Source of the DNA: Defluviitaleaceae bacterium | GTDB lineage: Bacteria > Bacillota > Clostridia > Lachnospirales > WRAX01 | Length of the DNA stretch: 52,182 nucleotides | Direction of reading: 5' to 3' | NCBI GenBank assembly: GCA_009779935.1 | Contig: WRAX01000019.1 | Location: forward strand, 1 to 52,182 | Shown: positions 25,690 through 32,679 of the stretch, piece after piece | Layout: the number at the start of each line of letters is the position of its first letter | Numbering within the stretch: the first letter of the stretch is position 1 | Made by a program: the position numbers and the translations under genes | Notes under the pieces: model-generated | What the model was told of the DNA's origin: nothing | Seen by the model: the letters and a program-made list of their open reading frames with translations, nothing else | Database searches by the model: none

Positions 25690-26502
25690 CTACTGGTAAG
25701 AAACCTTTACAGTAATGGTGCAGCCGCCTTCAAATTCTTCCACTTGATAATCGGCGTTTAGGCCACTGTCCTGCATAACCCCTACGGCATGTTTAACGGT
25801 GTTGGTAAATAGGCGCAAATCCTTTATTTTAAGGTTGGGCTTTGCGGCGGGCTTTTTGGCCTTATCTTCCTTGCCCGATAATATGCGGTTTATAAGCTCC
25901 TCCGCCTTTTGCACTGTAAGGTTTTCGGTTTCAATTTTTTCGATTACGGCAAGCATTATTTCTTCCGCCTTGCCCTCGTCTGCCTCTTTTTGCACTTTTA
26001 GCAGGGCACGGGCATGCCTTTCGGATAAGCCCTTAAAAACCAATGCCCGCTTAACGCTTCTGGGTAATTTTAACAGGCGCAGTTTGTTGGCAATGGTGCT
26101 TTGGGTTTTTCCAAGCTGGCTTGCTAAATCTTCCTGCGTCATACCGTGGTTTTCCAATAACAGGGCAAAGCCTTCGGCTTCTTCTATGTAATTTATGTCT
26201 TGGCGCAGTAGGTTTTCTACCATGGCAAGCACGGCGGAATCCCTATCAGTAATGTCAACGATTATGGCGGGTATTTCCGCCATTTCGGCTAATTTTGTTG
26301 CCCGCAAACGCCGCTCGCCCGCTACCAGTTCATAATCCCCATTTTCCATGGCCCGCACACTGATGGGTTGCAACAAACCGTATTGGCGGATGGACTGGGC
26401 CAAATCTACCAACGCCATAGGCTCAAAATATTTACGGGGCTGGTTGGGGTTGGGGCAAATTTTATCCACCGGCAAATTGTGTATTTTGCTGTCTTTTTCC
26501 AT
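25690..26502 (-). CDS. noc: ParB-family nucleoid occlusion protein, Noc-like
   Basis: 270 residues. N-terminal ParB domain with ICPNPNQPRKYFEP and the CTP-binding GERRLRATK, then MVENLLRQDINYIEEAEGFA, a helix-turn-helix (MTQEDLASQLGKTQSTIANK), and a C-terminal LRLFTNTVKHAVGVMQDSG, a pattern more like Noc than Spo0J/ParB. Noc binds its own sites, spreads using CTP and blocks division over the nucleoid. No parA gene is adjacent, which also favours Noc. RBS AGGAGG, spacing 7; overlapping minus-strand promoters lie upstream. Confidence 0.88.
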   Translation of the reverse strand: MEKDSKIHNLPVDKICPNPNQPRKYFEPMALVDLAQSIRQYGLLQPISVRAMENGDYELVAGERRLRATKLAEMAEIPAIIVDITDRDSAVLAMVENLLRQDINYIEEAEGFALLLENHGMTQEDLASQLGKTQSTIANKLRLLKLPRSVKRALVFKGLSERHARALLKVQKEADEGKAEEIMLAVIEKIETENLTVQKAEELINRILSGKEDKAKKPAAKPNLKIKDLRLFTNTVKHAVGVMQDSGLNADYQVEEFEGGCTITVKVSYQ

Positions 26503-26552
26503 CAGGTTGCCTCCTCGAAATACAAATTATACAAATTACCATCTTTTGTCAA

Positions 26553-26581
26553 ATTTTACTACAATATCTCCCATTTGTCAA
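26553..26581 (-). promoter_or_regulatory. Promoter of the noc operon
   Basis: TTGACA, 17-nt spacer, TAAAAT on the minus strand; a second TTGACA with TATAAT at 15 nt overlaps downstream (26526-26552). Confidence 0.7.
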
Positions 26582-26612
26582 GGGTGTGTTGAAAAATATT
26601 TCCCAAGCCCCC

Positions 26613-26641
26613 TTCCAAAAAAACGGACGGTCTGTTATAAT
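26613..26641 (+). promoter_or_regulatory. Candidate promoter of the prd operon
   Basis: A perfect TATAAT (26636-26641) with TTCCAA at 17 nt upstream. The poor -35 would fit activator dependence; no sigma-54 type GG/GC element was seen at the usual spacing. Confidence 0.5.
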
Positions 26642-26665
26642 GTTTTGTGTAAGGGAGGCGACGGA

Positions 26666-27964
26666 TTGATAGATTTTGTGAATATAGAATTAAAGCAGCA
26701 TGTGGGCGTTACCGCCAAGCCCATTGTGGCAGAGGGCGATTATGTGCAAAAAGGGCAGTTAATTGCCGTTTGTGAAGGGCTTGGTGCAAATATCCATGCC
26801 AGTGTTTATGGGGTGGTTGCCGAAACCGGGCAGGATGCCGTTAAAATTAAAATGGATGCCCACCAACCTGATGAATTTGTAAAAATCCTAGGGTGGGGGC
26901 TTGCCCCCGCACAATCCCACTTAGATATGGTAAAACAAGCGGGGATTGTGGGTGCCGGCGGGGCCGGTTTTCCTGCCCATATAAAATTTGCGGCGGATTT
27001 GGCAGGCGGCACATTCATCCTTAACGGGGCGGAGTGTGAACCGATTTTAGGGCACAATATCCAGGTTTTAGCAGAGCAGGCCGATTTGATTGTGCGGGGC
27101 ATGAAATACACCATGGAAATGGTAAACGCCAATATGGGCTACATTGCTATAAAACCCAAACATATCAGAGAACTTACACAACTTGTCAAAATTTGTAAAG
27201 ATGAGCCGCATATTGAAATAAAATTCCTGCCCGACATATATCCCGTAGGGGATGAGAGGGTGATTGTGCGGGAAATTTTAGGTATTACCCTGCAACCGGG
27301 ACAGCTACCATTGGAAGTGGGGGCAGTTGTATCCAATGTGGAAACCATAAAGCGGGTAACGGAAGCCATCGAGCTTGGCAAACCCGTAATAACCAAGGAT
27401 TTTACCGTGGCGGGGCGGGTTAACAGTAGCGGCAGCATTTATTTAGACGAGCCCATAGGAATGCCCGTAAAAAAATATATTGACGATTGCGGCGGATACT
27501 TGCAGCCCCATGGCGAAATTTTGCTTGGCGGCCCATTTACCGGAAAAAGCGGTGATGAGCAATCCACAATCACCAAAACCCTTGGGGGCATTTTTGTGGC
27601 AATGCCATTTCCCAACCACGCCCATAAATTTGGCATACTTGCTTGCGAATGCGGCGGGGATGAACAGCGGCTGCGGGAGATTGCAAACGGCATGGGCGGC
27701 GAAATTGTTGCTGCCGAAATGTGTAAGCGCATGGTGGAAGTTAATGGACGTTACCGTTGTGACCAGCCGGGCAATTGCCCCGGCCAATCCGAAAAGATTT
27801 TGAAGTTAAAATCCGCCGGCGCAGATGCAGTGCTGGTGGGTAGTTGTGAGGACTGAACCAATACCGTGATGGAGATAGCCCCAAGGCTTGGGGTTTCGGT
27901 GTACCATTCAACAGACCATGTATTAAGGGCAACAGACCATAGATTGTACAGGAGGATGAAATAA
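26666..27964 (+). CDS. prdC: Proline reductase-associated electron transfer protein PrdC, selenoprotein
   Basis: 432 residues if the UGA at 27854 is read as selenocysteine (Sec397). It starts at a TTG with GGGAGG upstream (LIDFVNIELKQHVGVTAKPI). It is RnfC-like: biotinyl-like N-terminal region, then the flavin/NADH part AGIVGAGGAGFPAHIKFA, the middle VVSNVETIKRVTEAI, and a C-terminal Cys-containing VLVGSCED-Sec-TNTVMEIAP that continues in frame for 35 codons. PrdC passes electrons to proline reductase; known clostridial homologues carry Sec at this place. An in-frame palindrome (26891-26910) adds GWGLAP before the flavin motif. One base separates it from prdA. Confidence 0.93.
26891..26910. 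repeat. GC-rich palindromic element, copy 5, in frame inside prdC
   Basis: GGGTGGGGGC followed by TTGCCCCCGC. It is read as GWGLAPA in the linker just before the conserved AGIVGAGGAGFP motif. Confidence 0.75.
27854..27905 (+). promoter_or_regulatory. Selenocysteine UGA and candidate bacterial SECIS of prdC
   Basis: The UGA is at 27854-27856. About 22 nt later CCCCAA / TTGGGG (27879-27884 with 27888-27893) forms a 6-bp stem with a GGC loop, and outer ACCG / CGGT (27863-27866 with 27897-27900) can close it. Confidence 0.65.
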
Positions 27965-27965
27965 T

Positions 27966-29774
27966 ATGGCAATAAGTGTTGATAATGTTAAGGCAAATGC
28001 AAGTAAACCGGCCATCTCTTGCTGCCGTTTTGAAGCGGGAGTGGTTGTTGACCATTCCCATTTAGAAGACCCTGCGCTGTTTGGGGATTTAGAAGATTCG
28101 GGACTTTTGACCATTCCCGCTGATTGCTATACCATTGGACAGGTTATGGGGGGCAAAATTATTAAAACCATTGGTGCATTAACCCCCATGACGGCGGAGT
28201 ATGTGGAAATTACCGGTAAAGACGGTGATGTTGCAGTCCAGACCCGTAATGACGTTCCCGATACCACCATTACAGCCACCCAACCTCAATCCCACGCAAG
28301 TAACAGTGTTATCAAATTATTTATAGGCGAAGGCAAAAACATCCAATTAGAAATACCCACCATAGGGTGGGGGCAAGCCCCCACCCAGCCCAGCCCAGAC
28401 GTTTTACAAGCCCCCACACCACACCAACAACAGCCAAAAACCCTACGCACCCTAAAACGCCGCCACTTCCAAATCGACAACATAACCTTTGGTGATGAAA
28501 CCAAAATTGACGGCACAACACTAACTTTGCGCCATGCCGACCAACTATGCAAAGAAGCCGTAGAAGCAACCAAGCTGGTGGAAGCTATGAAGCTGGAAAT
28601 TATCACCCCCGACAGTTACAACCAATATTCCGAAACCATAATGGATGTGCTGCCCATTGCCACCAAGGAAGAGGGTGAGCTTGGTAGCGGCATAACCCGT
28701 GTGTTGGACGGGGTTGTTTTCGTCATCACGGGCACGGATGGGGATGGGGTTCAAATTGGCGAATTTGGCAGCTCGGAAGGGTATATGGACAAAAATATCA
28801 TGTGGGGCCGCCCGGGCGCGCCTGATAAGGGTGATATTTTCATCAAAACCCAAGTTACCATAAAATCAGGCGCAAATATGGAGCGGCCGGGCCCCCTTGC
28901 CGCACACCTGGCATCCGATTATATTATGGAAGAAATACGCAAAGCCTTAAAAAAGGCAGAAGCCACCCTTTGTGTGCGGGAGCAGGATTTTGAGCAGGTG
29001 CGCCGCCCGGGCAAGCCAAAAATGGTTATTGTTAAAGAGGTGATGGGGCAAGGGGCAATGCACGACAACCTTATACTGCCCTATGAGCCTGTAGGTACAC
29101 TGGGCGCTGTGCCAAATGTAGATTTGGGCAACCTGCCCGTTGTGCTTTCCCCATTGGAGGTGCTTGATGGGGCAATACATGCCCTTACCTGCATTGGGCC
29201 GGCTTCCAAGGAAAATAGCCGCCATTATTTTAGGGAGCCCATGGTGCTGGAAGCCATGCTGGATGAAGAAATTGACCTTGCAGGCATTATCTTTATTGGT
29301 AGCCCCCAGGCAAATTCTGATAAATTTTATGTATCCAAAAGGCTTGGCATGATGATTGAAGCCATGGACGTGGATGCGGCAATTGTTACCACCGAGGGCT
29401 TCGGGAATAACCATATAGATTTTGCCAGCCATATCGAACAAATTGGGCAGCGTGGCGTTGCGGTGGTGGGTATGACATATTCTGCTAAGCAAGGTGCTTT
29501 GGTTGTGGGCAATAAATATATGACCAATATGATAGACCTTAACAAGTCCGAAGAAGGTATTGAAAACGAGATTTTGTGCAACAACACCCTAACCAAAGAA
29601 GATGCCATACGTGCGCTGTATATGGCAAAGGCAGTGCTTGGCGGCGAAGAAATGTTACCTGCCGATAAAAAATGGTGGATAACGGGTAAAAACAATAATA
29701 TCAGCGTTATCGAAAAGGCAACGGGCAAAAAGATGGAGTTGGTGGATAACGAAACCGCCTTGCCGCAACAATGA
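27966..29774 (+). CDS. prdA: D-proline reductase proprotein PrdA (pyruvoyl subunit precursor)
   Basis: 602 residues. PrdA is cleaved to two subunits, and the new N-terminal Cys of the smaller becomes a pyruvoyl group used in reducing D-proline to 5-aminovalerate. The site is visible as HALTCIGPASKENSRHYF, cleaved between Thr408 and Cys409, giving a 194-residue C-terminal subunit, near the size of the known 23-kDa chain. The downstream GIIFIGSPQANSDKFYVSKR and VVGMTYSAKQGALVVGNKYM are typical. A palindrome (28365-28386) adds GWGQAPT to a Pro/Gln-rich linker at about residues 134-155. ATGA overlap with the next gene. Confidence 0.95.
   Translation: MAISVDNVKANASKPAISCCRFEAGVVVDHSHLEDPALFGDLEDSGLLTIPADCYTIGQVMGGKIIKTIGALTPMTAEYVEITGKDGDVAVQTRNDVPDTTITATQPQSHASNSVIKLFIGEGKNIQLEIPTIGWGQAPTQPSPDVLQAPTPHQQQPKTLRTLKRRHFQIDNITFGDETKIDGTTLTLRHADQLCKEAVEATKLVEAMKLEIITPDSYNQYSETIMDVLPIATKEEGELGSGITRVLDGVVFVITGTDGDGVQIGEFGSSEGYMDKNIMWGRPGAPDKGDIFIKTQVTIKSGANMERPGPLAAHLASDYIMEEIRKALKKAEATLCVREQDFEQVRRPGKPKMVIVKEVMGQGAMHDNLILPYEPVGTLGAVPNVDLGNLPVVLSPLEVLDGAIHALTCIGPASKENSRHYFREPMVLEAMLDEEIDLAGIIFIGSPQANSDKFYVSKRLGMMIEAMDVDAAIVTTEGFGNNHIDFASHIEQIGQRGVAVVGMTYSAKQGALVVGNKYMTNMIDLNKSEEGIENEILCNNTLTKEDAIRALYMAKAVLGGEEMLPADKKWWITGKNNNISVIEKATGKKMELVDNETALPQQ
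28365..28386. repeat. GC-rich palindromic element, copy 6, in frame inside prdA
   Basis: A perfect palindrome with 10-bp arms GGGTGGGGGC / GCCCCCACCC and a 2-nt AA centre. It is read in the same frame as the prdC copy, giving GWGQAPT. Confidence 0.85.
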
Positions 29775-29953
29775 TGTATGAAGGTGTTATTACAGAGGTA
29801 ACGGGCGGTTCTGTAACCATCGAGATTAATGGGCGGCTGGGGCAACTAAAACTGCCCCTGCGGATGATTATCAATAACCAACCCCTGGAGGTTGGTCAAG
29901 CCGTCCGCTTTCAACTAACATACCCGGAAGTTATCAGCCCCGCAAAGGCCTAG
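29771..29953 (+). CDS. Small proline-reductase-associated protein, OB/SH3-like
   Basis: 60 residues: MMYEGVITEVTGGSVTIEIN, then GRLGQLKLPLRMIINNQPLE and a VGQAVRFQLTYPEV ending, which suggests a small beta barrel of the S1/SH3 type. Proteins of this size and pattern occur next to proline or glycine reductase genes in Clostridia (a family I recall under the names CBO2463/CBO2479; not verified here). It overlaps prdA by ATGA, so it is made in step with PrdA and may be a chaperone or subunit (inference). Confidence 0.65.
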   Translation: MMYEGVITEVTGGSVTIEINGRLGQLKLPLRMIINNQPLEVGQAVRFQLTYPEVISPAKA

Positions 29954-29961
29954 GAGGAAAT

Positions 29962-30762
29962 ATGCCCCAAGAGTGGATTAACCCCGAAGACTATACATTT
30001 AACACATTTTTGTTGCTTGAACGTTTTCAAATCGCATTATTATTTGAGCATAACGGCTGGGGCAAGGACAAAGAAAGCTGGCGGCGCAACATGGGCATTG
30101 CATTAAATGCCCACCCTGCCGTAAAATGGTATTTTCAAAACCGTTGTCCGCAATATGCCGCAAAAATCGAAGAAATTGCTGCATCCGCCCCGGCAGGTGA
30201 TGTGCGACAAGCGGAAATTTACATTATAAACAGCATGGCGGATTGGGTAATTTACACCACCCCCGAAAAAATGGCAAAAGCATCCCCCTATATTGCGGGC
30301 TGGAACAGCCAGCGACTGCATGATATTGTGGATTTGGCAGGCAAAACCGTACTGGACATTGGTGCGGGCAGCGGGCGGCTAACCTTTGCCGCCGCAGAAA
30401 AAGCCACGTGGGTTTATGCAGTTGAACCCGTGGAAACCCTGCGCAACTTTGTAAAAGAAGAGGCGGCAAGGCGTGATATGAAAAATATCCGGGTTTCAGA
30501 AGGCTTTGTTGCAAACTTACCTTTCCCTGATAACACCTTTGATGCGGTAATTTTTGGCCATATCATAGGTGATGATTTGGAGGCAGAGTGTGCAGAGATT
30601 GCCCGTGTTTGCAAACAAGGCGGCTGGATGGTGGACTGCCCCGGGGATGATAAATTTGATTACCGACCCATGCAAGCCTTAGTACAGCAGGGTTGGGAGG
30701 CAATCCATTACACAGGCAGCTTTGGAAAGGACGTATACTGCCACCGTAAACAAAACAAGTAG
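29962..30762 (+). CDS. Class I SAM-dependent methyltransferase in the prd operon
   Basis: 266 residues. Motif I VLDIGAGSGRLTFAAA (about 131-146), acidic residue of motif II VYAVEPVETLRNFV, and post-motif FPDNTFDAVIFGHIIGDDLE and AECAEIARVCKQGGWMVDCP are all present. An N-terminal helical domain of about 120 residues (FQIALLFEHNGWGKDKESWR) is unusual and may define the substrate. RBS AGGAGG, 8 nt after the small protein gene. Methyltransferases are not part of known prd operons, so its link with proline reduction is open. Its stop codon is the first triplet of palindrome copy 7. Confidence 0.85.
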   Translation: MPQEWINPEDYTFNTFLLLERFQIALLFEHNGWGKDKESWRRNMGIALNAHPAVKWYFQNRCPQYAAKIEEIAASAPAGDVRQAEIYIINSMADWVIYTTPEKMAKASPYIAGWNSQRLHDIVDLAGKTVLDIGAGSGRLTFAAAEKATWVYAVEPVETLRNFVKEEAARRDMKNIRVSEGFVANLPFPDNTFDAVIFGHIIGDDLEAECAEIARVCKQGGWMVDCPGDDKFDYRPMQALVQQGWEAIHYTGSFGKDVYCHRKQNK

Positions 30763-30783
30763 GGTGGGGGCTTGCCCCCACCC
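30760..30783. repeat. GC-rich palindromic element, copy 7 (methyltransferase stop codon)
   Basis: A perfect palindrome, arms GGGTGGGGGC / GCCCCCACCC with a TT centre, preceded by TA so that TAG is the methyltransferase stop. A second half-element CCCACCCTACCC follows at about 30796-30808. Confidence 0.85.
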
Positions 30784-30836
30784 AGCACTAAACTTTCCCA
30801 CCCTACCCACAGCTTTATTCTTTTAGGAGGAGCACA

Positions 30837-31262
30837 ATGGAAAGCTTTGAACGTCTTAACCAAACCAATTTACACGAAATAAAAAAGCTTATGGAAAACG
30901 ATGGCATGCCCTTTGATATTGATGCTTTACAAGAATTTGCCCAAACAAGCGGTGCATATGGCTTTGTATACCATGCAGAAAGTAAACCCATAGGCTTTGC
31001 CTATGGGTGCAGGCTGTCAAAACCCGATGGCAAAAAAGAGATGTATCTGCACTCCATCGATATTTTGCCCGAATACCAAGACAAAGGGCACGGCAGCAAA
31101 TTTTTCAAAAGCATTTTGGATTTTTCCAAGGAAAATGGTTTTTGCGGCATGTTTTTATCTTCTTCCCAAAGCCTGCAAAATGCCCGCCATATCTACGAAA
31201 AATTTGGTGGTATCAGGGAATGCGAGGATGAGATTATATTTAGCTACAATTTTGAAGATTAA
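30837..31262 (+). CDS. GNAT acetyltransferase in the prd operon
   Basis: 141 residues. Compact GNAT fold with KPIGFAYGCRLSKPDGKKEM, YLHSIDILPEYQDKGHGSKF (acetyl-CoA loop in the modified form QDKGHGS) and ARHIYEKFGGIRECEDEI. The general shape resembles the AAC(3)-I branch, but the substrate is unknown. RBS AGGAGG. Lies 14 nt before prdB and on the same strand, so probably cotranscribed with it. Confidence 0.82.
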   Translation: MESFERLNQTNLHEIKKLMENDGMPFDIDALQEFAQTSGAYGFVYHAESKPIGFAYGCRLSKPDGKKEMYLHSIDILPEYQDKGHGSKFFKSILDFSKENGFCGMFLSSSQSLQNARHIYEKFGGIRECEDEIIFSYNFED

Positions 31263-31276
31263 GAGGGGAGTATAAT

Positions 31277-31996
31277 ATGACAATTGTAAAAGGTCTACAA
31301 TCCGAAGTTTTTGTGCCAATTACGCCGCCGCCGGTTTGGACGGCGGTAACAAAAGAATTAAAAGATATGACTGTAGCACTGGCCACAGCCGCAGGTGTGC
31401 ATCTTAAAACCGACCAGCGTTTTGTTTTGGCGGGGGACATCAGCTATCGTGTGGTACCAAACACCGCCGGCGTGGATGAGATGATGGTATCCCACGGGGG
31501 TTATGACAATGCCGATGTAAATAAGGACATAAACTGCATGTTCCCCGTGGACAGACTTAACGAGCTTTCCGAAGAGGGCTTTATAAAAGCGGCAGCCCCC
31601 TTCCATTACGGATTTATGGGCGGCGGCGGCAACCAGGAAGCTTTCGCTAAAGAAGCGGGGCCCGAAATAGCTAAACGCCTTGTTTCCGAGGGTGTTGATG
31701 CAGTTGTGCTAACAGGCGGCTGAGGTACCTGCCATAGAACGGCAGTTGTCGTTCAAAGAGCAATTGAGGAGGCAGGTATACCCACCATCATCATATCCGC
31801 ACTGCCCCCTGTAACCACCCAAAACGGCGCACCCCGTGCGGTTGCCCCACTTGTGCCCATGGGCGCAAATGCAGGTGCCCCCCACGACAAAGCCATGCAA
31901 CGTGCCATCTTAACAGATGCCCTAAAATATCTGATTGAAATTCAAACGCCGGGCAGGCATATTCCCCTGCCATATCAATACACAGCACAGGTTTAA
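31277..31996 (+). CDS. prdB: D-proline reductase subunit PrdB, selenoprotein
   Basis: 239 residues with Sec149 encoded by UGA at 31721. PrdB is the catalytic selenoprotein that works with the pyruvoyl subunit of PrdA. The motif around the site is VVLTGG-Sec-GTCHRTAVVV, the GG-U-GTC-x-R signature of this family and of the related glycine and betaine reductase B subunits. The frame continues 90 codons beyond the UGA with family sequence (AIEEAGIPTIIISALPPVTT; GANAGAPHDKAMQRAIL) to a TAA at 31994. RBS GAGGGGAG. Translation as a truncated 148-residue protein is not credible. Confidence 0.95.
31721..31750 (+). promoter_or_regulatory. Selenocysteine UGA and SECIS hairpin of prdB
   Basis: Directly after UGA, GGTACCTGCC (31724-31733) pairs with GGCAGTTGTC (31741-31750) over 9 of 10 positions including wobbles, with a 7-nt apical loop ATAGAAC. 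Position and size match bacterial SECIS elements bound by SelB. Confidence 0.8.
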
Positions 31997-32001
31997 TAGG
32001 C

Positions 32002-32029
32002 AAAGGGCGGCCATATGCGGCCGCCCTTT
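32002..32029. terminator. Bidirectional terminator between prdB and yraN
   Basis: AAAGGGCGGCC and GGCCGCCCTTT form an 11-bp stem with a short ATATGC loop, with T- or A-rich flanks on both sides. It ends the prd transcript and the convergent yraN transcript. Confidence 0.85.
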
Positions 32030-32035
32030 CAAATT

Positions 32036-32392
32036 TCAATTCTCCCAAAAAGCATTTTCTATGTGGTTAATTTCCAGCATCTCCCGCCCGAAAACTTCAA
32101 TGATATCAAAACGACAAGGGGCTTCCCACATATCTTGTTTATAAAGATAGGCTTTGGCCGCTTTTATTAGGCGTCGGGTTTTGGTGGGGGTTACCGCTTC
32201 ACTAACATGCCCAAAAGCCATGCTCCGCCTGTATTTAACCTCGATAAACACAATATATTCCCCATCCACAGCGATAATATCAATTTCGCCACCTGCGGCT
32301 GTGTAATTTGTTGCTAATATTTGGTATCCCTTGGCAGCTAAGTAGCCAAGGGCGGTATTTTCACCATAATCACCTTTAGTTTTGTTAGTCAT
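32036..32392 (-). CDS. yraN: UPF0102 / YraN-family putative endonuclease
   Basis: 118 residues. The family pattern is clear: KGDYGENTALGYLAAKGYQI, NYTAAGGEIDIIAVDGEYIV, FIEVKYRRS (nuclease-like D/ExK core), SEAVTPTKTRRLIKAAKAYL and CRFDIIEV. The fold resembles Holliday-junction resolvases; its biological role is unsettled. It overlaps the ylqH-like gene by 8 nt, consistent with the conserved rnhB-ylqG-ylqH-yraN order. Confidence 0.92.
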   Translation of the reverse strand: MTNKTKGDYGENTALGYLAAKGYQILATNYTAAGGEIDIIAVDGEYIVFIEVKYRRSMAFGHVSEAVTPTKTRRLIKAAKAYLYKQDMWEAPCRFDIIEVFGREMLEINHIENAFWEN

Positions 32393-32675
32393 ATTGCTTC
32401 ATGCCTTCCAATGCATCCAATTGGTCAATAAACACCAAAACCTGCGCCACAACCTGATACAGCTCGGGTGGGATATCGTCCCCAAGGTTTACCCTGGACA
32501 GGGCTGCGGCCAGCTTGGGATCCTTATAAAGCTTAACATCAGCATCGCTTGCGGCTTCTATAATTTTTTGTGCCATGTGGCCCGTGCCTGCGGCAACCAC
32601 TTTTGGGGCCGTATATCCAAATTTATATTGCAGAGCCACAGCTTTTTTCTTAAATTCCGAGGTTTGTTTGTTCAT
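32385..32675 (-). CDS. ylqH: FlhB/EscU C-terminal-like protein (YlqH family)
   Basis: 96 residues corresponding to the cytoplasmic domain of the flagellar export gate FlhB without its membrane part. AVALQYKFGYTAPKVVAAGT, GHMAQKIIEAASDADVKLYK and DDIPPELYQVVAQVLVFI match. The self-cleaving NPTH motif of FlhB is absent here (YTAP occupies the region), as in other YlqH proteins. Function unknown; translated 4 nt after the ylqG-like gene. Confidence 0.85.
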   Translation of the reverse strand: MNKQTSEFKKKAVALQYKFGYTAPKVVAAGTGHMAQKIIEAASDADVKLYKDPKLAAALSRVNLGDDIPPELYQVVAQVLVFIDQLDALEGMKQYD

Positions 32676-32679
32676 ATAT

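Noticed and set aside
26348-26665. An upstream extension of the prdC frame with an ATG at 26348
   Set aside because: It overlaps the noc gene on the other strand and its promoters, has no RBS, and the PrdC family begins at the TTG at 26666.
27854-27856. TGA in prdC as a true stop or a pseudogene signal
   Set aside because: Family sequence continues in frame for 35 codons, and the residue position is a known Sec site.
31721-31723. TGA in prdB as a true stop
   Set aside because: Ninety more codons of PrdB follow in frame, with a SECIS-like hairpin.
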